NCBI RefSeq assembly: GCF_001654495.1
Contig: NZ_CP015849.1
Coordinates: forward strand, 5,059,501 to 5,123,500
Direction of reading: 5' to 3'
Source of the DNA: Streptomyces sp. SAT1
GTDB lineage: Bacteria; Actinomycetota; Actinomycetes; Streptomycetales; Streptomycetaceae
Length of the DNA: 64,000 bases
The notes under the pieces were generated by a model that ran no database searches, was not told where the DNA came from, and was given only the letters and a program-made list of their open reading frames with translations. Shown here in pieces: positions 16,299-24,300 of this stretch. The position numbers and the translations under genes were made by a program. Positions within the stretch are counted from its first letter, which is position 1. Every line of letters starts with the position of its first letter.

Positions 16299-18091
16299 CG
16301 CGCGGCCTCCTGCGCGGTGCCCGCGACGGGCGGTTCGGCGTCCCCTTCCGTGTCGCCTTCCGCGTCCCCCTCCGTGTCCTGTTCCGCATCACGTGCCACC
16401 AGCGCCCGGTAGCCCGGTTCGCGGGCGAGGAGCGCGCGGTGGGAGCCCGTCGCCGCGACCTTGCCCTCGACCAGGTGCAGCACGGTGTCCGCGTGGTCCA
16501 GGACCAGCGGGGAGGTGGTGGTGACGAGGGTGGTCCGTCCGGCGCGCGTCTCCCGCAGCCGGGCCGCCACCGCCGCCTCGGTGTGCGCGTCCAGCGCCGA
16601 GGTGGGGTCCACGGCGAGCAGCACCTCCGGATCGGCCAGCAGGGCCCGCGCCAGCCGCACCCGCTGCCGCTGCCCGCCCGACAGGCTGCGGCCCTGTGCG
16701 GCCACGGCCGCCTCCAGACCGTCGCCGAGCCCCTGCACGATGTCCTCGGCGGCCGCCGCGTGCAGCGCCCGCGCGATCTCCCGCGGACCGTGTTGCCGGG
16801 GGTCCCGGGGTTCCCCGGCGCCGCACAACACCTCCCGCAGCGAACCCGCGAACAGGTCGGCCTCGTTGTCGGCGACCAGGACGCGTTCGCGCACCCCGGT
16901 CAGGGCGTACGCGTCCAGGCGGGTCCCGTCCCAGGTCGCCGCCGACGGCGTGTAGCGGCCGAGCCGGTCCACGACCGCCGCCGCGTCGGCGGGGCTCGCG
17001 CAGACCAGCGCGGTCAGCCGGCCCGGCCGCACCCGGACGTCCGACTCCGGGTCGTACAGCTCCGCGGGCCGCGGCGGCGGGGGCAGGGTGCCCGTGTCCT
17101 CCTGCGGCTCCAGCCGCAGCAGCCGTACGACCCGGCGCGCGGCCACCACACCCCGGTTCAGCTGGTAGCCCGCCTCCACGAAGAACGACACCGGGGTCAC
17201 CAGGACCGCCACATAGCCGTACACCGACACCAGTTGGCCCACGGTGATCTCGCCGCGGGCGGCCAGCCGGGCCGCCAGCCAGGTCACCACGGCCAGGAAC
17301 AGCACCGGCAGCCCCGCGCCGAGCGCCTGGAGCCAGCTCGTCACCGCGCCCACCCGGTAGCCCTGCTCGCGCAGCCGCCGCGAGTCGTGCCGGAAGGCGT
17401 CCGCGAACAGCCCCTTGCCGCCCAGGCCGCCCAGCACCCGCAGCCCGCCCGCGAGGTCGCCGATGCGCGCGGTCAGCACGCCCTGCCGTTCGCGGTACTC
17501 GCCCTCGGCACCCTGCAGCCGCCGGGTCAGCGGCCCCACCAGCAGCGCGGTCAGCGGCGCCCCCAGCAGCACCACGGCGGCCAGCGGCACGGACACCGAC
17601 AGCAGCAGCCCCGCCACCGCCGCGTAGACGACGACCGCGCCGACTCCGGGGCCGACCACGGTCAGACACTGGCTGATGGTCTGCACGTCGCCGACGCCGA
17701 TGGTGACCACCTCCCCGGTGCCCGCCCGGTGCGGCAGCGCCGCGCCCAGCCGCACCACCTGGCCGACGACGACCTTGACGGTGCGGAAGTTGGCGTCCAT
17801 GCGCACCCGTGTCATCGTGCGGTGCCGCAGGATGCTCAGCCAGGCGTTGACCGCCCCGGCCGCGAACAGCGCGCCCGACCACAGGGCCAGCGCCCCCATG
17901 TCCCCGCGCTGGAGCCCGTCGTCGACCGCCCGGGACATCAGGTACGGCGTCGCCGCCAGCAGCACCATCCACACACTCGCCAGCAGCGCCCCGGCGAGCG
18001 AACGCCCCGGCTGCCGGGTCACCAGCCACCACAGATACCACCACCCGCCCCGGCTGTCGGGCGTGCCCGGGTCCGCGTAGGCGTCGATCAC
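16295..18091 (-). CDS. ABC exporter half-transporter with degenerate Walker A/B and intact signature
   Basis: 598 residues with an exporter membrane domain (about 25-310) and an ATPase-like domain. Walker A is lost (TALVCASPADAAAVV, no GKS/T), Walker B reads VLLAVDPTSALD (Asp-Glu replaced by Val-Asp) and the switch His is missing (TTTSPLVLDHAD), but the signature LSGGQRQRVRLARAL is perfect. It would donate that signature to the catalytic site of its partner while forming no second ATPase site. GTG 18091 has GGAGGGGG five bases upstream. The C-terminal tail has Asp/Glu repeats (TEGDAEGD). Start of a two-gene operon. Confidence 0.93.
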   Translation of the reverse strand: MIDAYADPGTPDSRGGWWYLWWLVTRQPGRSLAGALLASVWMVLLAATPYLMSRAVDDGLQRGDMGALALWSGALFAAGAVNAWLSILRHRTMTRVRMDANFRTVKVVVGQVVRLGAALPHRAGTGEVVTIGVGDVQTISQCLTVVGPGVGAVVVYAAVAGLLLSVSVPLAAVVLLGAPLTALLVGPLTRRLQGAEGEYRERQGVLTARIGDLAGGLRVLGGLGGKGLFADAFRHDSRRLREQGYRVGAVTSWLQALGAGLPVLFLAVVTWLAARLAARGEITVGQLVSVYGYVAVLVTPVSFFVEAGYQLNRGVVAARRVVRLLRLEPQEDTGTLPPPPRPAELYDPESDVRVRPGRLTALVCASPADAAAVVDRLGRYTPSAATWDGTRLDAYALTGVRERVLVADNEADLFAGSLREVLCGAGEPRDPRQHGPREIARALHAAAAEDIVQGLGDGLEAAVAAQGRSLSGGQRQRVRLARALLADPEVLLAVDPTSALDAHTEAAVAARLRETRAGRTTLVTTTSPLVLDHADTVLHLVEGKVAATGSHRALLAREPGYRALVARDAEQDTEGDAEGDTEGDAEPPVAGTAQEAAR

Positions 18092-18175
18092 TGGCGCCCC
18101 CTCCCTGTCCCGCCTGCCTTGCCTGTCTCGCCTGTCTCCTGCCGTGTCCGGCGCGCACCGGCCGGTGAGGCCGGG

Positions 18176-18889
18176 TCAGCCGGTGAAGCCGGGCACCACC
18201 AGACCGGACTCGTAGGCGATCACCACCGCGTGGGTCCGGTTCTGCGCGCCGAGTTTGGTGAGCACGTTGCCCACGTGGGTCTTCGCCGTCTCCTGGCTCA
18301 CCGTCAGCGCCCGCGCGATCTCCGGGTTGGACAGCCCGGTGGCCATCAGCCGCAGCACCTCCTCCTCCCGCCCGGTCAGGGCCGCCCGCGGCAGCGCCTC
18401 GGCGGAGCCCAGCGGGCGGGCCGCGACCATCCGGCGCAGCGCGGCCGGGAAGAGGATCGCCTCGCCCGCCGCCACCACCCGCACCGCCTCCGCGATCCGC
18501 CCGACCGGATACCGCTTGAGGACGAAACCGGCGGCCCCCGCGCCCAGCGCCGCGGTGACATGGCCGTCGTTCTCGAAGGTGGTGATCACCACGACCTTCG
18601 GCGGATCGGGCTCCGCCAGCAGCCGCCGGGTGGCCTCGATGCCGTCGAGGCGGGGCATCCGCACATCCATCAGCACCACGTCCGGCCGCAGCAGCCGCGC
18701 CCGCTCGACCGCCTCGGCGCCGTCGGCCGCCTCCCCGGTCACGGCGAGACCCGGCTGCGCCGCGAGCAGCGTGCGCAGACCGCTGCGGGTCACCTCGTCG
18801 TCGTCCGCGATCAGCAGGGTGACGGGCGCGGCGGCGGATCCGGCGCCGGGGCCGGTCGGGGCGTGCGCGTCCGCGCCGGAACCGGTCAT
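18176..18889 (-). CDS. NarL/LuxR-family response regulator
   Basis: 237 residues: receiver domain (LLIADDDEVTRSGLR, phospho-acceptor Asp in VLMDVRMP near residue 74, Lys in GFVLKRY) and C-terminal LuxR-type helix-turn-helix (LTGREEEVLRLMATGLSNPEIARAL). Its ATG overlaps the histidine kinase stop as ATGA, so the pair is cotranslated. The first 20 residues are a Gly/Ala/Pro extension before the receiver. Likely targets include the palindrome at 20215-20238 and possibly the exporter pair just downstream on the same strand. Confidence 0.93.
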   Translation of the reverse strand: MTGSGADAHAPTGPGAGSAAAPVTLLIADDDEVTRSGLRTLLAAQPGLAVTGEAADGAEAVERARLLRPDVVLMDVRMPRLDGIEATRRLLAEPDPPKVVVITTFENDGHVTAALGAGAAGFVLKRYPVGRIAEAVRVVAAGEAILFPAALRRMVAARPLGSAEALPRAALTGREEEVLRLMATGLSNPEIARALTVSQETAKTHVGNVLTKLGAQNRTHAVVIAYESGLVVPGFTG

Positions 18890-20181
18890 GCCGGCCACCG
18901 TACCGGCAGCCGTACCGCCAGCCGCCAGTGGTCCGGCCCCTCCGGGCCGGCCCGGAACTCGCCGTGCAGCAGCCGTACGCGCTCGGCCAGCCCGGACAGC
19001 CCGCGCCCGGACGCCGGGAAGGCCCCCGCGCCCGGTCCTGCACCCGACCCGGTGCGGTTCACCACGTCGAGTTCCAGCACGTCCGCACCGGCCGCCACCC
19101 GGACCGCGACCGGACCGCCCGCCCCGTGCCGCAGCGCGTTCGTCAGCCCCTCCTGGACGATGCGGTACGCCGCCCGGGAGAGCGTCCCGCGCACCTGCGT
19201 GAGGGCGCCCGACAGCTCCGGTTCCACCACCGCCCCCGCGTGCCGCAGCCGGTCCAGCAGCTCGGGCAGATCGGCCAGGGTGCGCACCGGAGCCGTGCCC
19301 GCCTCCTGCTCGCGCAGCACGCCCAGGACGTAGTCCAGGTCCTCCAGCGCGGCGCGCGCCGACTCCTCGATGCTGCGCAGCGCGGCCCGCGCCGCCGCCG
19401 GGTCGGCGCCGAGCACCTCGCCCGCCACCGCCGCCTGGATGGTCGTCGCCGTCAGCGTGTGCCCGATGGAGTCGTGCAGTTCCTGGGCCAGCCGGTTGCG
19501 TTCGGCCAGCCGCAGCTCCCGCTCGGCGGCCAGCGCGAGCCGCTCGGCCGCCGACGGCCCCAGCAGCCTGGGCGCCGCCCGGCGCAGGGTGCCGGTCACC
19601 ACCGCGCACACCGTCGCCGCCAGCAGCAGGCAGCCGAGCGCCGCCACCCAGCTGCCCCAGCCGCCCGTCACCCGCACCGACCGGCCGAACAGGACGAGAC
19701 CGCCCTCGGCGCCGAGCCAGTTGCCCGGCAGGATCAGTCCGGCGACGATCAGCACGCCGCCCACCAGCGCGCCCGCCCAGCCCAGCGCCACGTGCAGCAG
19801 CAGCCACAGCGGGGTCCGCCAGCGGTCGGCACCCGACGCCGCGGCGGGGGCCGGGGCCGGGGCCGCGGGAGCGGACCCGCCGTCAGGGGCGGCCGCCGGA
19901 CGGCGCACGGCCGCCGGGTCGGGCAGCGGCACCCGCAGCACCCGGCGGGCGCAGGCGATGAGCACCCGCCGGGTGGTGCGGGCCAGCCCGGCCGCGCCGA
20001 TGAGCACCGCCCAGAGCAGCAGGTCCAGCACGATCTGCGCGCCGTAGGGGGCGAAGCGCCAGAGGGGCGACAGCAGGGCGACGAACGGCAGCAGCGCGAT
20101 GCTCGCCAGCGCGCCGCAGCATGCGAACAGCGCGCCCGTGTACGTGGAGCCGCGCAGCAGCGGCCGGATTCCCCTGGTCAT
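18886..20181 (-). CDS. Sensor histidine kinase (HisKA_3 / DesK-like)
   Basis: 431 residues. Several transmembrane helices in two groups (near GALFACCGALASIALLPFVALL and LLWAVLIGAAGLA, then LLLHVALGWAGALVGGVLIVAGLIL and WVAALGCLLLAATVCAVV) flank a Pro/Ala-rich loop. The phospho-acceptor His lies in RNRLAQELHDSIGH (about residue 235) and the HATPase domain includes AYRIVQEGLTNALRHG and GRGLSGLAERV. ATG 20181 opens the recognisable protein; the longer open frame upstream is not convincing. It diverges from a small membrane protein gene across a perfect palindrome. The signal is unknown; the short loops suggest membrane or envelope stress. Confidence 0.92.
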   Translation of the reverse strand: MTRGIRPLLRGSTYTGALFACCGALASIALLPFVALLSPLWRFAPYGAQIVLDLLLWAVLIGAAGLARTTRRVLIACARRVLRVPLPDPAAVRRPAAAPDGGSAPAAPAPAPAAASGADRWRTPLWLLLHVALGWAGALVGGVLIVAGLILPGNWLGAEGGLVLFGRSVRVTGGWGSWVAALGCLLLAATVCAVVTGTLRRAAPRLLGPSAAERLALAAERELRLAERNRLAQELHDSIGHTLTATTIQAAVAGEVLGADPAAARAALRSIEESARAALEDLDYVLGVLREQEAGTAPVRTLADLPELLDRLRHAGAVVEPELSGALTQVRGTLSRAAYRIVQEGLTNALRHGAGGPVAVRVAAGADVLELDVVNRTGSGAGPGAGAFPASGRGLSGLAERVRLLHGEFRAGPEGPDHWRLAVRLPVRWPA

Positions 20182-20214
20182 GGTGCGGCCAGTATGACTG
20201 CCCAGGTCACCGGC

Positions 20215-20238
20215 GTTCTCCCCCGATCGGGGGAGAAC
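20215..20238. promoter_or_regulatory. 24-bp perfect palindrome, candidate response-regulator operator
   Basis: Left arm GTTCTCCCCCGA and right arm TCGGGGGAGAAC form an uninterrupted 24-bp palindrome 34 bp upstream of the kinase start and 81 bp upstream of the divergent gene at 20320. As RNA it could fold, but without a loop a DNA operator is more likely. Confidence 0.7.
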
Positions 20239-20319
20239 CGTTTCCCGCTTCTTCGCGATGTGCGGCCCCGGCCTTCGAGGACAGGATCGTGCCCTGACCC
20301 AGCCGACCGGAGGACGACC

Positions 20320-20712
20320 ATGGACACGTACGCGACGAGGACACCGCACCACCCCGCAGGCCCCGGGCCGGACGCGCGGGCCGGGGCCGGCGGGAGGGGC
20401 GGCAACGGCCTGACCGTCACCGCCATGGTGCTGGGCGTCGCCGCGCTGACCACGTCGGTCGTCGTCATCGGCGGCCCGCTCGGGATCGTCGGACTGGTCC
20501 TGGGCGCCGTCGCGCTGCGGACGGCCGGACGGACCGGCACCGGCCGGGGCATGGCCGTCACCGGCCTGGTGACCTCGGCCGTCGCCGTCGTGGTGTCCGT
20601 CCTGGTCGCCGTCCTCGTGGTCTGGTACGCCGACCACACCCAGAAGTGCTACCGGCCCGACAGCTTTTACCAGTACACGCAGTGCGTCCGCGACCAGCTC
20701 GGCGGGCACTGA
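20320..20712 (+). CDS. DUF4190-like small membrane protein
   Basis: 130 residues with a Gly/Ala/Pro-rich N-tail, two hydrophobic helical blocks (VLGVAALTTSVVVIGGPLGIVGLVLGAVAL-type and VTGLVTSAVAVVVSVLVAVLVVWY) and a short C-terminal segment containing two cysteines (KCYRPDSFYQYTQC), probably extracytoplasmic. This matches the layout of DUF4190 proteins common in actinobacteria. ATG 20320 follows GGAGGACGACC. It lies divergently from the two-component system and may belong to its regulon. Function unknown. Confidence 0.75.
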   Translation: MDTYATRTPHHPAGPGPDARAGAGGRGGNGLTVTAMVLGVAALTTSVVVIGGPLGIVGLVLGAVALRTAGRTGTGRGMAVTGLVTSAVAVVVSVLVAVLVVWYADHTQKCYRPDSFYQYTQCVRDQLGGH

Positions 20713-20795
20713 CCGGAGCCCCGGCCCACCGGCCCCCCACACAGACGAGGGCGGACGAGCCGTACGGCCGACTCCGCCCGGCAAGGACGAGCACG

Positions 20796-22352
20796 ATGAC
20801 CCACACCCCACGGCGGACGGCCGCCCTGCTGGCCGCCACCGCCGCGACGGCCCTCCTGGGCGCACTGCCGCCCGTGACGGCCGCCGCCGCACCCCGGGCG
20901 GCCACGCCGCAGACGTCCCCCTCGCCGGACGCCCTGCGCCCCTACACCGCGCAGCGGCCCCACTGGCGGCGCTGCGACGCGCACCAGCCGGCCGCCTTCC
21001 GGTGCGCGACCGTCAAGGTGCCCCTCGACTACGCCGATCCGGGCGGCCGGACGATCGACCTCGCGATATCCCGGCTGGCGGCGGGCGACCCGAAGCAGCG
21101 CCGCGGCGTCCTGCTGCTCAACCCCGGCGGCCCCGGCGGCTCGGGCCTGGACCTGCCGGTGACCTCGGCACTCGACCTGCCCCGGGAGGTGAAGCAGCGC
21201 TACGACCTCGTCGGCTTCGACCCGCGGGGCGTCGGGCGGAGCACACCCCTCGGCTGCGGTCTCACCGACGACGAGCAGAACGACGAACGCCCCTACCGGG
21301 ACGCGACGTTCGCCAAGGACGTGCGGTGGGCCCGTACGGTCGCCGACAAGTGCCGCTCGGCCGCGGGCGGCCTGCTGCCGCACCTCACCACCCGCAACGT
21401 CGCCCGCGACATGGACGTCGTCCGTGCCGTGCTCGGCGAGAAGAAGATCTCCTACCTGGGCTACTCCTACGGCACCTACCTCGGCGCCGTCTACGCGCAG
21501 CTGTTCCCCCGGCGGGCCGACCGGTTCGTGCTGGACAGCGCGGCCGACCCCGCGCTGATCTGGCGGGGCACCTTCCAGGAGATGGCGAGGGGCGCCGAGG
21601 CCGCCTTCACCCGGTGGTGCGCGTGGACGGCCGGCCGGGACGCCACCTACCACCTGGGCGCCACCCCGGCCGCGGTCCGGCAGAGCTTCTGGGACCTGGT
21701 CCGCCGGGCCGACCGCGACCCCGTCGACTCCGGCGGGCGGCTCCTGACCGGCGACGGCATCCGCTCCGAGCTGCGTCCCGCGTTCGTCCACGTCCGCGTC
21801 GCCGCCGAGAAGGTCGCCGAACTGGTGAAGGCGGCCCGGGGCGAGGCGCCGCCCGCCCCCTCCGGCACGGCCGCGCCCACCCCGGACCCGGCCCCCTCGG
21901 TGTCCGCCGGGACCGTCCCCGCCGACAACGAGGCCGCGAGCGCCTGGGCCTTCATCTGCGCCGACACCCGCACCTCGTGGCCGCGCGACCCCGAGCGCTA
22001 CCGCCGCGACGCGATCCGCGACAAGGCGCGCTACCCGCTCTACGGCGACATCGCCTCCACCATCAAGCCGTGCGCCTTCTGGGAGCAGGGCAGCGAGCCC
22101 GGCACGACGGTGGACAACGGCGTCGCCGCCCTGATCCTCCAGAACGAGTGGGACTCCCAGACGCCGCTTCCCGGCGCCCGGAACATGCACCGCGCGCTGC
22201 ACGGCTCCCGCATGGTCACGGTCGAGGGCGGCGAGGGGCACGGCGTCTACGGCCTCGGCGGCTCCTGCGCGGACCGGACCGCCACGGCCTACCTGACCAC
22301 GGGCAGGCTCCCGGCCGGTGACCTGACCTGCCGGACGCCCGCCGGGAAGTAG
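20796..22352 (+). CDS. Secreted S33-family alpha/beta hydrolase (tripeptidyl aminopeptidase type)
   Basis: 518 residues with a Sec signal peptide (RRTAALLAATAATALLGALPPVTAAAA). LNPGGPGGSG is the oxyanion-loop motif of the SlpD/SlpE-type peptidases, GYSYGT carries the nucleophile Ser (about residue 224), the Asp lies in NEWDSQTP and the His in GEGHGVYG (about 481). A Pro/Ala-rich insertion near residues 350-370 is a likely linker. The enzyme would remove tri- or dipeptides from secreted proteins or peptides, and would supply the oligopeptide importer found later in the window. ATG 20796 has AAGGA upstream. Confidence 0.92.
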   Translation: MTHTPRRTAALLAATAATALLGALPPVTAAAAPRAATPQTSPSPDALRPYTAQRPHWRRCDAHQPAAFRCATVKVPLDYADPGGRTIDLAISRLAAGDPKQRRGVLLLNPGGPGGSGLDLPVTSALDLPREVKQRYDLVGFDPRGVGRSTPLGCGLTDDEQNDERPYRDATFAKDVRWARTVADKCRSAAGGLLPHLTTRNVARDMDVVRAVLGEKKISYLGYSYGTYLGAVYAQLFPRRADRFVLDSAADPALIWRGTFQEMARGAEAAFTRWCAWTAGRDATYHLGATPAAVRQSFWDLVRRADRDPVDSGGRLLTGDGIRSELRPAFVHVRVAAEKVAELVKAARGEAPPAPSGTAAPTPDPAPSVSAGTVPADNEAASAWAFICADTRTSWPRDPERYRRDAIRDKARYPLYGDIASTIKPCAFWEQGSEPGTTVDNGVAALILQNEWDSQTPLPGARNMHRALHGSRMVTVEGGEGHGVYGLGGSCADRTATAYLTTGRLPAGDLTCRTPAGK

Positions 22353-22407
22353 AACGGGGAGCAGGAACAGCAGGGCACCCTCCCCGCGCGTCCGCTCGCC
22401 CGCCCGC

Positions 22408-24300
22408 TCAGGCCAGGCTGTCCCGCCAGGCCCGGTGCAGGCGGGCGAACCGGCCGGTGCCCGCGACGAGCGCGGACGGCGGGCCGTCCTCCACGATCCG
22501 GCCGTGCTCCATCACCAGGACCCGGTCGGCGATCTCCACCGTGGACAGCCGGTGGGCGATCACCACGGCGGTACGGCCGCGCAGGACCGTGGCCATCGCG
22601 CGCTGCACGGCCTGCTCGCCGGGCACGTCCAGCGAACTGGTCGCCTCGTCCAGGATCAGCACCGCCGGATCGGCCAGCAACGCCCGTGCGAAGGACACCA
22701 GTTGGCGCTGCCCGGCGGAGATGCGGCCGCCGCGCTTGCGTACGTCCGTGTCGTAGCCGTCGGGCAGGGCGCTGATGAAGTCGTGGGCGCCGATCGCCTT
22801 CGCGGCCCGCTCGACCTCCTCGCGGCTCGCCTCGGGGCGGCCCAGGGCGATGTTCTCGGCGACCGTCCCGGAGAACAGGAACGCCTCCTGCGTCACCATC
22901 ACCACCCCGCGCCGCAGTTCGGGCACGGCCAGCTCGCGCAGGTCCGTCCCGTCCAGCAGCACCCGGCCCTCGGTCGGGTCGTAGAAGCGGGCCAGCAGCT
23001 TGGCCAGGGTCGACTTGCCCGCGCCCGTGGAGCCGACCACGGCGACGGTCTGCCCGGCCGGGAGCGTCAGGTCGAAGCGGGGCAGCACCTCGCCGCCGGT
23101 GCGGTAGGCGAAGCTGACCCCGTCGAAGACCACCTCGCGGCCCGGCAGCGCCGACCTCGGGGGCGGCAGCCGCCGGGGCGCGGACGGCTCCGGCACCGAC
23201 GGGGTCTGCGCGAGCAGACCCGCGATCTTCTCCAGGGAGGCCGCCGCCGACTGGTAGGAGTTGAGGAACATGCCCAGGCGGTCGATCGGGTCGTACAGCC
23301 GCCGCAGGTACAGCACGGCCGCCGCGAGCACCCCCAGCGCCAGCGAGCCGTCCGCCACCCGCCAGGCACCCCACAGCACGATCAGCGCGACCGCGGTGTT
23401 CGCCACCAGGCGGGAGCCGACGACATAGCGGGCCATCTCCAGGAGAGCGTCGCCGTTGGCCCGTTCGTGGCGCCGGTTGAGACCGGCGAACGCGGCGTCG
23501 TTGGCCGCCTCCCGGCGGAACGCCCGCACCGGCCGGATGCCGTTCATCGTCTCCACGAACTTCACGATGACCGCCGCGATCGCCGTGGACCGTTCCCGGT
23601 ACACCCGGCCGGCGCGCCGCTGGTAGAGCCGCACCAGCAGGTACAGCGGCACGAACGAGGCCACCGCGACCGCGCCGAGCCCGAGGTCGAGCCAGAGCAG
23701 CAGCGCCGCGATGGACACGAAGGACAGGACGACCGTGATCAGCTCCTGGAGGCCCTCGTCGAGCAGTTCGCGCAGCGACTCCACGTCCGTGGTGGACCGG
23801 GAGATGAGCCGCCCGGAGGTGTAGCGCTCGTGGAAGTCCACGCTGAGCGCCTGCGCGTGCCGGAAGATACGGCCGCGCAGGTCCAGCAGCACGTCCTGGT
23901 TGACCCGGGCGGCGGCCACGATGAACACCCACTGGAGGCCGCCCGAGGCGAGCGCGCACAGCAGATAGCCCGCGGCCACCGCCATGAGCGGCCCGTGGTC
24001 GTGGGCGCGGAACGCCGGTACGGCCGTGTCGATGGCGTACGCCACCAGCAGCGGGCCCGCCTGCACGGCCGCCTGCTGGAGCAGCAGCACCAGTGTGGTG
24101 ACGGCCACCCGGGCCCTCATGGGCGCCAGCAGCGAGCGCAGCAGGGCGCCGGTGGCACCCGGGGGAGCGGGCAGCACGTCCTTGTCGAAGGAGTCGCCGG
24201 GGCCGGGGCCGCCGGTGCCGCCGGTGCCGTCGGCCTGCGGCAGGTCCCCGGGGTCCCCGGGGCCCCCGGCGGCCGGGACGGACGTCGTCGGGGCTGTCAT
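22408..24300 (-). CDS. ABC exporter half-transporter, catalytic subunit of heterodimer
   Basis: 630 residues: acidic/Gly-rich N-tail, six-helix exporter domain (about 60-350), ATPase domain with Walker A GSTGAGKST, Walker B VLILDEATSSLD and switch His (VIAHRLSTVE). The signature is ISAGQRQ, a mild deviation. Its ATG overlaps the upstream gene's stop (24297-24300). Together with that gene it forms a heterodimeric exporter in which this subunit supplies the intact Walker B glutamate. Substrate unknown; resembles drug/lipid exporters. Confidence 0.93.
   Translation of the reverse strand: MTAPTTSVPAAGGPGDPGDLPQADGTGGTGGPGPGDSFDKDVLPAPPGATGALLRSLLAPMRARVAVTTLVLLLQQAAVQAGPLLVAYAIDTAVPAFRAHDHGPLMAVAAGYLLCALASGGLQWVFIVAAARVNQDVLLDLRGRIFRHAQALSVDFHERYTSGRLISRSTTDVESLRELLDEGLQELITVVLSFVSIAALLLWLDLGLGAVAVASFVPLYLLVRLYQRRAGRVYRERSTAIAAVIVKFVETMNGIRPVRAFRREAANDAAFAGLNRRHERANGDALLEMARYVVGSRLVANTAVALIVLWGAWRVADGSLALGVLAAAVLYLRRLYDPIDRLGMFLNSYQSAAASLEKIAGLLAQTPSVPEPSAPRRLPPPRSALPGREVVFDGVSFAYRTGGEVLPRFDLTLPAGQTVAVVGSTGAGKSTLAKLLARFYDPTEGRVLLDGTDLRELAVPELRRGVVMVTQEAFLFSGTVAENIALGRPEASREEVERAAKAIGAHDFISALPDGYDTDVRKRGGRISAGQRQLVSFARALLADPAVLILDEATSSLDVPGEQAVQRAMATVLRGRTAVVIAHRLSTVEIADRVLVMEHGRIVEDGPPSALVAGTGRFARLHRAWRDSLA

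Noticed and set aside
13135..18091. A natural-product biosynthetic cluster around the FAD monooxygenase and exporters
   Set aside because: No polyketide synthase, NRPS, terpene cyclase, RiPP or tailoring partners are present nearby; housekeeping and transport genes surround it.
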